From assembly GCA_009774175.1 (NCBI GenBank), contig VSNG01000013.1, positions 19,417 through 83,416 on the forward strand: 64,000 bases of DNA, given 5' to 3'. A model generated the notes under the pieces. The model saw only the letters and a program-made list of their open reading frames with translations, made no database searches and was not told where the DNA came from. A program made the position numbers and the translations under genes. Shown one piece after another: positions 49,653 through 58,427 of this stretch (within the stretch, counting starts at the first letter, position 1; each line of letters begins with the position of its first letter). The DNA comes from Lachnospiraceae bacterium. GTDB taxonomy: Bacteria > Bacillota > Clostridia > Lachnospirales > Lachnospiraceae.

Positions 49653-51104
49653 ATGGAGATTATAAAGAGCAATAAAACACAATTTGAATACGATATTCAG
49701 GCGTTGTTAAAATCCTTTTATCCGGAGTGGGAGCCCCATATGCTTGCGCCTGATTCGCAGATCAGGGACAGAAGAATACTGGAAGGCGAGCCGGTGATGG
49801 AGCTTAACTTTGGAGAGAGTGAAGTGACGCTGGAGATGTTGAACGGTTTACATAACATTCACTATTGGAAGCCGGAGGAGGAAGCGGGTACGGCGGAATA
49901 TAAAAATGCCTTCAAGCGTTTCTTTTATGTCTGTCTTTGTAAGGAAACCGGAATAACCTTACCTTGGGGAAATTTGACAGGCATCCGCCCGACAAAGATT
50001 GTCATGACCATGCTGGAGCAGGGGAAAAGCGAAGAGGAGACGGCTGCTTTTTTGAGGGAAATGCATCTGGTCAGCGAAGAAAAAGCAGCTCTGGGCATGG
50101 AAATTGCGAAGCGGGAAATGAAAATTTTAAGCGCCCTTCACTATGAGAACGGCTACAGCCTCTACATAGGGATTCCTTTTTGTCCCACAACCTGTCTGTA
50201 CTGTTCCTTTACTTCCTATCCCATCAGCGCGTGGAAAAAGAGAGTGGGGGAGTACCTGACGGCGCTGGAACGGGAGATTGAGGAGACGGCGGCGCTTTGC
50301 CGGGATAAGATATTGGATACGGTATATATCGGCGGCGGTACGCCGACGTCCTTATCCGCGGAGGAGTTGGAGCGGCTGCTTCGAAAGCTCAAAGGCGCCT
50401 TTGATTTCAGTATGGTGCAGGAGTTTACTGTGGAGGCGGGGAGAGCGGACAGCATTACCGAGGATAAGCTCAGAGTGCTTTACGAATACGGCGTGACAAG
50501 AATTTCCGTCAATCCCCAGACCATGAAGCAGGAAACGCTTGATCTGATCGGCAGGAGGCATACGGTGGAACAGGTGGAGACAGCCTTTCGTCTGGCGCGC
50601 CGCGCGGGCTTTGACAATATCAATATGGATATGATTCTGGGTCTTCCCGGAGAGACGGCGGCGGATGTGACACAGACTGTTGAGGCGATTAAGGCTCTTT
50701 GCCCGGATGAACTGACGGTTCATTCCCTGGCTGTAAAACGGGCTTCCAGATTGAGTAAATGGATCGAGGAAAACGGGGTGACAGCCTATAATAACACGGC
50801 AAAGACCATGGAAATCGCGGCACGGGGCGCGGCGGATATGGGCATGGCGCCTTATTACCTTTACCGCCAGAAAAATATGTCCGGAAATTTTGAGAATGTG
50901 GGTTATGCCAAAGAGGGGAAATACGGCATTTACAATATTTTGATTAACGAGGAGAAGCAGACGATTCTGGCGCTTGGCGCAGGCTCCATCACCAAGGGCG
51001 TATTTCCGGACAACAGGATCGAGCGCTGCGAGAACGTGAAGGATGTGGCCCAGTATATTGAGAGAATCGACGAGATGATAGAGAGGAAGAGGCAGCTTCT
51101 GTAG
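49653..51104 (+). CDS. hemZ: HemZ-type radical SAM coproporphyrinogen dehydrogenase-like protein
   Basis: A 483-residue radical SAM enzyme. The cluster motif is CPTTCLYC (Cys177, Cys181, Cys184), with IGGGTPTS and VEAGRADSI as SAM-binding segments, and MDMILGLPGE. The 170-residue N-terminal extension with GNLTGIRPTKI distinguishes HemZ from HemN/HemW. Members are annotated as oxygen-independent coproporphyrinogen oxidases, though many anaerobes carrying it make no haem, so the role is uncertain. The start is somewhat uncertain: ATG 49653 fits homologues, TTG codons at 49626 and 49638 are in frame. Confidence 0.88.
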   Translation: MEIIKSNKTQFEYDIQALLKSFYPEWEPHMLAPDSQIRDRRILEGEPVMELNFGESEVTLEMLNGLHNIHYWKPEEEAGTAEYKNAFKRFFYVCLCKETGITLPWGNLTGIRPTKIVMTMLEQGKSEEETAAFLREMHLVSEEKAALGMEIAKREMKILSALHYENGYSLYIGIPFCPTTCLYCSFTSYPISAWKKRVGEYLTALEREIEETAALCRDKILDTVYIGGGTPTSLSAEELERLLRKLKGAFDFSMVQEFTVEAGRADSITEDKLRVLYEYGVTRISVNPQTMKQETLDLIGRRHTVEQVETAFRLARRAGFDNINMDMILGLPGETAADVTQTVEAIKALCPDELTVHSLAVKRASRLSKWIEENGVTAYNNTAKTMEIAARGAADMGMAPYYLYRQKNMSGNFENVGYAKEGKYGIYNILINEEKQTILALGAGSITKGVFPDNRIERCENVKDVAQYIERIDEMIERKRQLL

Positions 51105-51108
51105 GTTA

Positions 51109-51288
51109 TTTGACTTGCTGCCTGAGGGCCTCGTTCTCAGCGAGAAGGCGGCTGATTATTTGGACGCTTATCCGTCGCTGCAGGGGATGTATGCGGCCGA
51201 TGACGGCAATACCCAGGTGCTTTATTTTCAGAATGCCGAGGCAACCATCAGCGCGTTTACGCATGAGCCGGAGGTAATTCGGTTTTAA
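51109..51288 (+). pseudogene. Possible 3' remnant of an unknown gene
   Basis: The plus-strand frame ending at TAA 51286-51288 reads like protein for about 59 residues (LSEKAADYLDAYPSLQ, then LYFQNAEATISAFTHEP, ending EVIRF), with no start codon or ribosome site. I do not recognise the family. It may be the end of a gene destroyed by deletion. Confidence 0.35.
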
Positions 51289-51306
51289 AGGGTCGATTCC
51301 CCCATC

Positions 51307-51335
51307 TTGAAAAACCTTCCAAAAGAGTGTAAAAT
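51307..51335 (+). promoter_or_regulatory. Promoter of hisS-aspS
   Basis: TTGAAA at 51307-51312, a 17-base spacer, and TAAAAT at 51330-51335, about 70 bases before the hisS start. Confidence 0.65.
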
Positions 51336-51406
51336 CTAACAAGCATGTATTAACATGCCGGACAGGCAAATCAGAAACAGGAAAGAACTCGAATACGGAG
51401 GTAGCT

Positions 51407-52669
51407 ATGGCGTTAAGTAAAAAACCCATGACAGGCATGAAGGATATCCTGCCGGAGGAGATGGAAATCCGCGATTATGTGATGGGAATTATCAAAGAGA
51501 CTTACGGAAATTTCGGCTTTACTTCTATTGAAACGCCCTGTGTGGAAAACCTTGCGAACTTAAACTGTAAGGCGGGCGGCGAAAATGAGAAGCTGATTTT
51601 TAAAATATTAAAGCGTGGCGAAAAGCTGCGCATCGACGAGGCAAAGAGCGAGGAGGATCTGACGGACGGCGGTTTGCGATACGATCTGACGGTGCCCCTT
51701 GTGCGGTATTATTCCAATCACGCAAACGAGCTGCCGGCGCCCTTTAAGGCGTTGCAGATGGGGAATGTATGGCGGGCGGACAGGCCCCAGAGAGGCCGCT
51801 ACCGTCAGTTTATGCAGTGCGATATTGACATTTTGGGAGAAGCTTCCAATCTGGCGGAAATCGAACTGATTCTGGCCACTACCACCACCCTTGGCAGGAT
51901 CGGCTTTCAGAATTTTAACATCCGTATCAACGACAGGCAGATTTTAAAAGCCATGGCGGCTTACAGCGGATTTGCCGAGGCGGATTACGATCAGGTTTTC
52001 ATTATTCTTGACAAGATGGACAAGATCGGTACGGAAGGCGTGGAAGCGGAGCTTCTGGAGGCAGGGTTTGCGAAGGAAAAGGTGGAGAAATATCTTGCTC
52101 TTTTTCAGGGGATGGAGACGGCGCAGGATCCTATCGCCTATATTACGGAAAAGCTTTCGGGTGTGCTTCCCGATGGGGTAAAAGAAAGCTTTCAGGAGAT
52201 TATAGACAGTGTGGAGGCCGTCAAGGGAGATTTCTTCAAGCTGGTGTTTGATCCAACCTTAGTGCGCGGCATGTCTTATTATACGGGCACGATTTTTGAG
52301 ATCGACATGCCGGAATTTGGCGGAAGCTGCGGCGGAGGCGGAAGATATGACAAAATGGTGGGTAAATTTACAGGAAACGATGTGCCTGCCTGCGGTTTTT
52401 CCATCGGCTTTGAGCGTATTATCCTGCTTCTTCTGGAGAGCGGCTTCAAGGTACCCAGGGAGGGAAAGAAGATAGCCTATCTCATGGAAAAGGGATTGCC
52501 CTCCGAAAAGCTGTGCGAAGTGATGGCAAAGGCGCAGGAAGAGCGCGAAAAGGGCAATCAGATTCTGGTTGCGCGGATGAATAAAAACAAGAAGTTCCAG
52601 AAGGAGCAGCTTACCGCCCAGGGATATGAGGAGTTTTGCGAGTTCTATCGGGAAGAGCTGAAAAGATAA
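51407..52669 (+). CDS. hisS: Histidyl-tRNA synthetase
   Basis: A 420-residue class II synthetase. Motif 1 lies near YGNFGFTSIETPCVE, motif 2 is FKALQMGNVWRADRPQRGRYRQFMQ-like, and the histidine-binding segments are LVRGMSYYTGTIFEI and GGGGRYDKM. Motif 3 is CGFSIGFERI. The C-terminal anticodon-binding domain is shortened. ATG 51407 follows CGGAGG. aspS follows after 38 bases, the order seen in many Firmicutes. Confidence 0.97.
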   Translation: MALSKKPMTGMKDILPEEMEIRDYVMGIIKETYGNFGFTSIETPCVENLANLNCKAGGENEKLIFKILKRGEKLRIDEAKSEEDLTDGGLRYDLTVPLVRYYSNHANELPAPFKALQMGNVWRADRPQRGRYRQFMQCDIDILGEASNLAEIELILATTTTLGRIGFQNFNIRINDRQILKAMAAYSGFAEADYDQVFIILDKMDKIGTEGVEAELLEAGFAKEKVEKYLALFQGMETAQDPIAYITEKLSGVLPDGVKESFQEIIDSVEAVKGDFFKLVFDPTLVRGMSYYTGTIFEIDMPEFGGSCGGGGRYDKMVGKFTGNDVPACGFSIGFERIILLLLESGFKVPREGKKIAYLMEKGLPSEKLCEVMAKAQEEREKGNQILVARMNKNKKFQKEQLTAQGYEEFCEFYREELKR

Positions 52670-52707
52670 AGGGAATAAACGAACCAGAAAAGAGGGAGAA
52701 ATAAACT

Positions 52708-54516
52708 ATGGCAGAATCAATGAAAGGTTGGAAGAGGACTCACCGCTGCGGGGAGCTTTCCTTACGGAATGCTGGCGAGGAAGTCACCGTTATGGGATGG
52801 GTACAGAAGCAGAGAAACAAGGGCGGCATTATTTTTGTGGATATGCGTGACCGCTCCGGGATTTTACAGATTATTTTTGAGGAGAGCGACTGCGGCCCGG
52901 AGGCTTTTGCCAAAGCGGAAAAAATGAGGAGCGAGTTTGTCATTGCCGTAACCGGCAAAGTGGAGAAGCGTTCCGGCGCTGTCAATGAAAATCTGGCTAC
53001 CGGCGAGATTGAGATTCGGGCCGCGCAGGTGCGCATCCTTTCAGAGTCCGAGACGCCGCCCTTCCCGGTGGAAGCGGATTCCAGAACGAAGGAGGAGATT
53101 CGCTTAAAATATCGGTATCTGGATTTAAGAAGGCCGGATCTACAGGAAAAATTGATTCTGCGCAGCAAGATCGCTTCCGAGATGCGCGCATTTATGGCCA
53201 AGGAAGGGTTTCTGGAGATTGAAACGCCGATCCTCTGTAAATCGACGCCGGAGGGGGCAAGGGATTATCTTGTGCCCAGCCGTGTGCATCCCGGCAGCTT
53301 TTACGCGCTGCCCCAGTCGCCCCAGCTGTATAAACAGCTTTTGATGTGCTCCGGGTATGACCGATATTTTCAGATTGCAAAGTGTTTCCGCGACGAGGAT
53401 CTGCGGGCTGACAGACAGCCGGAATTTACGCAGGCGGATATGGAGCTGTCCTTTGTGGATGTGGACGATGTGATTGATGTCAACGAAAGACTGATCGCCC
53501 ATGTGTGCAGGGAAGCCATTGGATTGGAGGTACAGCTGCCCCTGCCCCGTATGACATGGCAGGAGGCCATGGACCGTTTCGGTTCCGACAAACCTGACAC
53601 CCGTTTCGGCATGGAGCTGACGGATGTGTCCGAGGTGGTTGCAGGCTGCGGGTTCGGCGTGTTTACTTCGGCGCTGGAAAACGGCGGTTCGGTTCGCGGT
53701 TTGAATGTAAAGGGTCAGGCCGGCATGCCCCGGAAAAAGATCGACGCGCTGGTTGATTTCGCCAAGGGCTACGGCGCCAGAGGGCTGGCATATTTAAGTG
53801 TGCAGGAGGACGGCAGCTACAAGTCTTCCTTTGCAAAATTTATGACGCAGGAAGGGCTCGATGGTCTTGTGAAGGCCATGCAGGGTGAGAAGGGAGATCT
53901 GCTTCTCTTTGCAGCCGATAAGAAGAATATTGTATACAGCGTTTTGGGCGCGCTCAGAGTAGAGCTGGGAAAACAGCTTGGATTAATCGACGAATCGAAG
54001 TTCCATTTCCTGTGGGTGGTGGAGTTTCCGCTTTTGGAGTGGAGCGAGGAGGAGAATCGGTTTATGGCCATGCACCATCCGTTCACCATGCCCATGGAGG
54101 AAGACTGGCAGTATATCGACTCCGATCCGGGCAGGGTTCGCGCCAAGGCTTACGATATCGTATTAAACGGCGTTGAGTTGGGCGGCGGTTCCGTCAGAAT
54201 CCATCAGGACGACATTCAGGAAAAGATGTTTGAGGTGCTGGGATTTACGAAGGAGCAGGCATGGGAGCAGTTCGGTTTCCTGTTAAGCGCATTCAAATAC
54301 GGCGTGCCGCCACATGCGGGACTGGCATACGGGCTTGACCGTTTTGTGATGCTTTTAACCCATGCGGAGAGCATCCGTGAGGTAATCGCTTTCCCGAAGA
54401 TCAAGGACGCCTCCTGTCTTATGACGCAGGCGCCGGGGACGGTGGATGAAAAGCAGCTTGCGGAATTGCAGATTGCGGTGACGCCCGCGCCGGACGAGGA
54501 GCCGGATGAAGAATAA
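52708..54516 (+). CDS. aspS: Aspartyl-tRNA synthetase
   Basis: A 602-residue bacterial-type AspRS. The N-terminal OB anticodon-binding domain (VTVMGWVQKQRNKGGIIFVDMRDRSG in outline) is followed by the class II core (YRYLDLRRPDLQ, PTPEGARDYLVPSR-like, FRDEDLRADRQPEFTQ) and the bacterial insertion domain (about 290-420). Motif 3 is GLAYGLDRFVMLL. ATG 52708 follows GGGAG. It is probably cotranscribed with hisS and the SseB-like gene. Confidence 0.97.
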   Translation: MAESMKGWKRTHRCGELSLRNAGEEVTVMGWVQKQRNKGGIIFVDMRDRSGILQIIFEESDCGPEAFAKAEKMRSEFVIAVTGKVEKRSGAVNENLATGEIEIRAAQVRILSESETPPFPVEADSRTKEEIRLKYRYLDLRRPDLQEKLILRSKIASEMRAFMAKEGFLEIETPILCKSTPEGARDYLVPSRVHPGSFYALPQSPQLYKQLLMCSGYDRYFQIAKCFRDEDLRADRQPEFTQADMELSFVDVDDVIDVNERLIAHVCREAIGLEVQLPLPRMTWQEAMDRFGSDKPDTRFGMELTDVSEVVAGCGFGVFTSALENGGSVRGLNVKGQAGMPRKKIDALVDFAKGYGARGLAYLSVQEDGSYKSSFAKFMTQEGLDGLVKAMQGEKGDLLLFAADKKNIVYSVLGALRVELGKQLGLIDESKFHFLWVVEFPLLEWSEEENRFMAMHHPFTMPMEEDWQYIDSDPGRVRAKAYDIVLNGVELGGGSVRIHQDDIQEKMFEVLGFTKEQAWEQFGFLLSAFKYGVPPHAGLAYGLDRFVMLLTHAESIREVIAFPKIKDASCLMTQAPGTVDEKQLAELQIAVTPAPDEEPDEE

Positions 54517-54562
54517 GCCGATGATATAGAAGGGGCAAAAGCGTTTCGGAATGGAGGAAAAC

Positions 54563-55492
54563 ATGGCGGAACAAAGACAGGATAATAAAGCGCTGGAAGA
54601 GGCGATTGAGATTTTCCGCGCTGATAAGGAAAAGGATAGTTTTGTAAAAGTGATGGAGCTTTTGGAGAAGTCCATTGTGCTGGTGCCGGCTTTGGCGCCC
54701 GGGGATCTTTCGCCGGAGCTTGTGAAACAGATGCAGGAGGGAAAACCTGTAAAGCTCCCGAAAGAGGCTAAGATTGTGCCTTGCCTGCTTCGCAAGGAGA
54801 CAGGGGAACAGGCGCTTCCCGTCTTTACCTCGCCGGATCAGATTCCGCCTGATAAGAAAAGTCCCATGGTGGTTGCCATGCCCTTTATGGGCTGCGTTTC
54901 CATGGCGATGGCCAATCAGGACAAGGTGGCGGAGGTTGTGGTGAACCCCTTCACGGGCATTGTGGTTTTAAACAGGTCGATTCTGGAGGTAGCGGAAAAG
55001 CGCAGGCAGGCAGCGGGGCAGATGAAGACCGTTCAGGTTACGAAAGAACAGTTTCAGGATCTTGTTCACAATCGGGTGGTCCTTTCGCTTCTGCCCAAAT
55101 ATCTGTTTGAAAACGGAGAAGAGGGCTTGAAAAAATTGCAGCGGGAGGAAGGGGATTTTCTCTGGCACTTCTACGAAGAGGTCTATCCGAAGGGACAAAA
55201 GCCATCCTGCCAGCCGGATGATTTTTCCGTCATGACGCTGAATCTGACGGATACGATACAGCTTACCCGTCTGGATATGCCCGACGAGGCGGCAAAGAAG
55301 GGTATGTGTTACCGGGTATACGCCGTCTGGAAACGGGATGCGCAGGAGCTTTTGTACTATACGATGGAAAAGACGAAGGATGGGAATTTTATCGCAAAGG
55401 TTACGGCGGACGGCGGACATGAGATCGTGGAACCCGCGCCGGAAAACGGGGCGGAAATCGAAGCGGTAATGAACCTCGTAACGCAAAGCTGA
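54563..55492 (+). CDS. SseB-like protein
   Basis: A 309-residue soluble protein. Residues about 1-130 carry an SseB N-terminal-like domain (LEEAIEIFRADKEKDSFVKVMELLEKS, then IVPCLLRKETGEQALPVFTSPDQIP). The C-terminal half (about 150-305) is unfamiliar but contains VVLSLLPKYLFENGEEGL. ATG 54563 lies 5 bases after GGAGG, which follows an in-frame ATG at 54551. The function of SseB-like proteins in Clostridia is unknown. Confidence 0.75.
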   Translation: MAEQRQDNKALEEAIEIFRADKEKDSFVKVMELLEKSIVLVPALAPGDLSPELVKQMQEGKPVKLPKEAKIVPCLLRKETGEQALPVFTSPDQIPPDKKSPMVVAMPFMGCVSMAMANQDKVAEVVVNPFTGIVVLNRSILEVAEKRRQAAGQMKTVQVTKEQFQDLVHNRVVLSLLPKYLFENGEEGLKKLQREEGDFLWHFYEEVYPKGQKPSCQPDDFSVMTLNLTDTIQLTRLDMPDEAAKKGMCYRVYAVWKRDAQELLYYTMEKTKDGNFIAKVTADGGHEIVEPAPENGAEIEAVMNLVTQS

Positions 55493-55534
55493 GGCTGGTT
55501 TGCGGGTTTACAAAGGGAAATGGAGAGAAACAGC

Positions 55535-56200
55535 ATGGATACTGTCATTTTTGATCTGGACGGAACGCTTCTCAATACGTTGGAAGATTTGACGGACAGC
55601 GTCAATTATGCCATGGAAAGGTTTGGCTTTCCTGTGCATACCATAGAGGAAATTCGCAGCTTTGTGGGAAACGGAGCTCCCACGCTGATCGGGCGCAGTA
55701 TTCCCCAGGGCAGAGATAATCCGTCCTATGAGGCGGTGCTTACGGCATTCAAGGAGCATTACGCCGCCCACTGCGAGGACAAAACGAACCCTTACGAGGG
55801 CGTGCCGGAGCTTTTGGAGAGGCTGCGGGAAGAGGGGTATCATATGGCCGTCGTTTCCAATAAATTTGACGGCGCGGTCAAGCAGCTGTGTAAGAAATAT
55901 TTCGGAGAATATATTGAGGCAGCTATCGGAGAGAGCGCGGATGTAGCGAGAAAACCGGCGCCCGATACCGTGTACCGGGCGCTTCGTGAACTTTCCTGCG
56001 ACGCCTCCCGCGCAGTTTATGTGGGAGATTCGGAGGTGGATATACAGACGGCAAAAAATGCGTCCCTGCCCTGTGTCAGCGTTACATGGGGCTTTCGCAC
56101 CGAAGCGCAGTTAAAGGAAGCCGGCGCGCGTAAAGAACTTATGATCAGGACTCCGCAGGCTCTTCTTCCTCTTCTTCGGCGGTTTCCGGGGGAAGCGTGA
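55535..56200 (+). CDS. HAD family hydrolase (phosphoglycolate phosphatase-like)
   Basis: A 221-residue HAD phosphatase. Motif I is FDLDGTLLNT (nucleophile Asp), motif II is in VVSNK, motif III Lys is in RKPAPDTVYRAL, and motif IV is VGDSEVDIQTA. A helical cap lies between residues 15 and 85, as in Gph/PpaX. ATG 55535 lies 7 bases after GGAGAG; ATG 55520 is a possible alternative. The last 56 bases overlap the convergent CNNM gene. Confidence 0.9.
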   Translation: MDTVIFDLDGTLLNTLEDLTDSVNYAMERFGFPVHTIEEIRSFVGNGAPTLIGRSIPQGRDNPSYEAVLTAFKEHYAAHCEDKTNPYEGVPELLERLREEGYHMAVVSNKFDGAVKQLCKKYFGEYIEAAIGESADVARKPAPDTVYRALRELSCDASRAVYVGDSEVDIQTAKNASLPCVSVTWGFRTEAQLKEAGARKELMIRTPQALLPLLRRFPGEA

Positions 56201-57437
56201 TCAGCACTTTTACGATATGGTTATCCTGAATGCCGCAGGCCTTAAGGGAAATGCCGTTCTCTAACAGGATACTTTCCTGATCCTGCGGCAGACGATCCAG
56301 TTTTTCGATCATGAGTCCGCCGATGGAATCATAATCTTCGGAATCCAGGGAGATGGTCAGGGCGTCGTTGATATCAGCCAGCTTCATGCCGCCTTCAACC
56401 AGATATTGTCCTTCCTCTGTTTCCTGAATCAGCTCTTCTTCATCCGCGTCGTATTCGTCGCGGATTTCTCCTACCAGTTCTTCGATCATGTCCTCCATGG
56501 TGATCATGCCGATGGTGGCGCCGTACTCGCTCAGAACAAAAGCGACGGTACAGGATTTTTCCCGAAATTCCATCAAAAGATCGGATACATTCTTATATTC
56601 ATAGGTATAGTAGGCCTCGCGCAGAATCTTTTTGAGGCTGAATTTCTCCTTATCCTTCACCAGTATAAAATCTTTGATATTGACGATGCCGATGATGTGA
56701 TCCGGGTCTTCGTCGTAAACCGGTATTCGTGTAAACATGCAGGACTGAAAGGTGGAAAGCAGCTCCTGATAGGTTGTGCTTAAAGGAACGGTGGTCATCT
56801 GAATACGGGGAATCATGATGTCCTTTGCCACTGTGTCGCCAAAATCAAACACGTTGTAGATCAGGGTCCGTTCTTCCGATTCGATTACGCCGCCCTCGTG
56901 GCTGACGTCCACATAGGTTTTCAGTTCTTTTTCGGATATGCTGAAATTGTTTCCCTCGGAGCTGATGTGCAGCAGCCGGAGAATCCAGTTGGAGAGCATG
57001 TCAACCAGAAAAATAACCGGGGTAAGGATTGTCATCAGAAGACGGATAAGCGGCCCGAACAGGAGCGAGATAAATTCGGCCCTCTGCATGGCCCAGGTTT
57101 TGGGAATGATTTCGCCGAACATCAAAACCACGAAGGTCAGAATGCCGGTGGCGATTCCCACGGCTCTGTTACCCCATAAATCTATAGCAAAAGTGGTGGC
57201 TACGGAGGAGGCGGACAGATTGACGATATTGTTGCCGATCAGAATGGCGCTCAGCATTTTGCCGTATTGATCCAAAATGGCGAGTACCCGGGCAGCTTTT
57301 TTATTGTCTTCTTCCGCAAGCGTGCGAAGCCGCACGCGGTTTACCGTTGAGAAGGCGGTTTCCGCCGAGGAAAAGAAGGCCGACAGAAAAACGAGAACGG
57401 CCAGAGAAATCAGTTGTATGACACCTGAGGTATCCAA
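56145..57437 (-). CDS. CNNM/CorC family membrane protein (hemolysin C-like)
   Basis: A 430-residue protein: DUF21 (CNNM) membrane domain (about 1-175, with SAFFSSAETAFSTVNR and GEIIPKTWAMQ), a CBS pair (about 195-320, DIMIPRIQMTTVP), and a CorC/HlyC C-terminal domain (about 335-420) ending in an acidic tail. Such proteins are linked to Mg2+ or Na+ movement and are often annotated as hemolysins. The start is uncertain: TTG 57437 is 12 bases after AAGGAG. It overlaps the HAD gene tail to tail. Confidence 0.9.
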   Translation of the reverse strand: MDTSGVIQLISLAVLVFLSAFFSSAETAFSTVNRVRLRTLAEEDNKKAARVLAILDQYGKMLSAILIGNNIVNLSASSVATTFAIDLWGNRAVGIATGILTFVVLMFGEIIPKTWAMQRAEFISLLFGPLIRLLMTILTPVIFLVDMLSNWILRLLHISSEGNNFSISEKELKTYVDVSHEGGVIESEERTLIYNVFDFGDTVAKDIMIPRIQMTTVPLSTTYQELLSTFQSCMFTRIPVYDEDPDHIIGIVNIKDFILVKDKEKFSLKKILREAYYTYEYKNVSDLLMEFREKSCTVAFVLSEYGATIGMITMEDMIEELVGEIRDEYDADEEELIQETEEGQYLVEGGMKLADINDALTISLDSEDYDSIGGLMIEKLDRLPQDQESILLENGISLKACGIQDNHIVKVLITLPPETAEEEEEEPAES

Positions 57438-57473
57438 AACGATTGTTCACTCCTTATATTATGTATTTTTATA

Positions 57474-57538
57474 ACAGTCCGAACGCGCCGCTTACAGCCG
57501 GAAACGTTTTCCTCCCGTGTGATGCATGGCCGGACTGT
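57474..57538. other. Structured segment upstream of the CNNM gene
   Basis: ACAGTCCG (57474-57481) and CGGACTGT (57531-57538) close a 49-base interior that has further pairing (GGAAA-ACG-TTTCC and GCC/GGC on the minus strand), giving a branched fold. It lies about 40 bases before the CNNM start on its sense strand. It matches no riboswitch class I know. Confidence 0.4.
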
Positions 57539-57650
57539 AAGAAAAATATTACTAGATGTAAAAGATTGTGTCAAGTTTTTATAAGAAGGAGAATAAACAT
57601 AGGGTAGATATAGATAGAGGAGACGAAGAGAAAGGACAAGGGGGTTTATA

Positions 57651-58025
57651 ATGGGAAAAAAGGAATTATATATGGAAAAGGCAGTCTTTATTATTAAGTG
57701 TATGCTGGGAGCCTATATTCTCACGGCTGGTCTGCTTTTGCTGCTGGCTTTTATTCTGTATCGGTTCGGGTTGTCGGAGAAAGTGGTGTCCGTCTGTATA
57801 ATTGCGATATACATAGTGGTGACGTTTCTGGCAGGTCTGCTTGCGGGAAAACGGGAGGGTAAGAGGAAATTCCTGTGGGGGCTGCTTATGGGAGTCCTCT
57901 ATTTCGGGATTCTGACGGCAGTCTCTCTGGTAGTGAACAAGGGGCTGGAGGACGTGGCCGGAAATATGCTGACGGTATTTTTCCTGTGCGCAGGGAGCGG
58001 GATGCTGGGCGGGATGGTCAGTTAA
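57651..58025 (+). CDS. TIGR04086-type membrane protein of the SCIFF locus
   Basis: A 124-residue protein with four predicted membrane helices (about 10-36, 43-65, 73-93, 103-123) and a basic loop GKREGKRK. Size, topology and position directly upstream of the SCIFF gene match TIGR04086/DUF3792. No function is established. ATG 57651 is used; a GGGGG run is the only ribosome-site-like sequence. Confidence 0.8.
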   Translation: MGKKELYMEKAVFIIKCMLGAYILTAGLLLLLAFILYRFGLSEKVVSVCIIAIYIVVTFLAGLLAGKREGKRKFLWGLLMGVLYFGILTAVSLVVNKGLEDVAGNMLTVFFLCAGSGMLGGMVS

Positions 58026-58065
58026 AAAAACTCTTTCCGTAGCGGGGAATATGTGTTATACTTGA

Positions 58066-58085
58066 CGCAGACTCGGCAGTCTGCG
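58066..58085. repeat. Inverted repeat at the scfA transcription start
   Basis: CGCAGACT (58066-58073) and AGTCTGCG (58078-58085), a perfect 8-bp inverted repeat, directly follows an extended -10 box (TGT then TATACT 58057-58062). It could be a 5' stabilising hairpin or an operator in the scfA leader. Confidence 0.5.
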
Positions 58086-58170
58086 CCGTAAAACGATTGC
58101 AGCTTTCGGCGCCGCTGCGGAGGATTACAGCATCTGAGCATACAATTTATTACATAAGGAGGACGTTTCC

Positions 58171-58314
58171 ATGAAACATATCAGTACATTGGCGACCAGA
58201 GATTTAAAGGAATCCATGAAGAAGGGCGGCTGCGGCGAGTGCCAGACTTCCTGTCAGTCTGCCTGCAAGACTTCCTGCACTGTGGGCAACCAGAGCTGCG
58301 AGAAGGCAAGATAG
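58171..58314 (+). CDS. scfA: SCIFF peptide (six cysteines in forty-five) precursor
   Basis: A 47-residue ribosomal peptide with an ATG 8 bases after AAGGAGG. The leader half is MKHISTLATRDLKESMKKGG. The core holds cysteines at 21, 24, 28, 32, 36 and 43, interspersed with Thr and Ser, as in SCIFF, the near-universal Clostridial ranthipeptide precursor. The downstream radical SAM enzyme forms a thioether between a Cys and a Thr. The mature product's function, possibly signalling, is not settled. Confidence 0.97.
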   Translation: MKHISTLATRDLKESMKKGGCGECQTSCQSACKTSCTVGNQSCEKAR

Positions 58315-58427
58315 GTTTTAAGGCGGCAGAAAGCCGTGAAAATGATCGGATACTCAGGCAGGCTCGACATGCGGCGCATGACGGGCCTGCACTGCGGTAT
58401 AAGAGTAACGGATAAGGAGAAAAATTT

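Larger units (their letters stand above)
51105..51406. other. Intergenic region between hemZ and hisS
   Basis: This 302-base region holds a likely gene remnant (51109-51288), the hisS promoter (51307-51335) and a small hairpin GCATGT-ATTA-ACATGC (51344-51359). No T-box signature is visible before hisS. Confidence 0.6.

Noticed and set aside
51290..51406. T-box riboswitch before hisS
   Set aside because: No T-box TGGNACCGCG-like sequence or specifier stem is visible; only a small 6-bp hairpin and an ordinary promoter.
51106..51438. 110-codon minus-strand frame between hemZ and hisS
   Set aside because: It overlaps the hisS start and promoter, has no ribosome site and no family resemblance. 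The plus-strand remnant reading is better.
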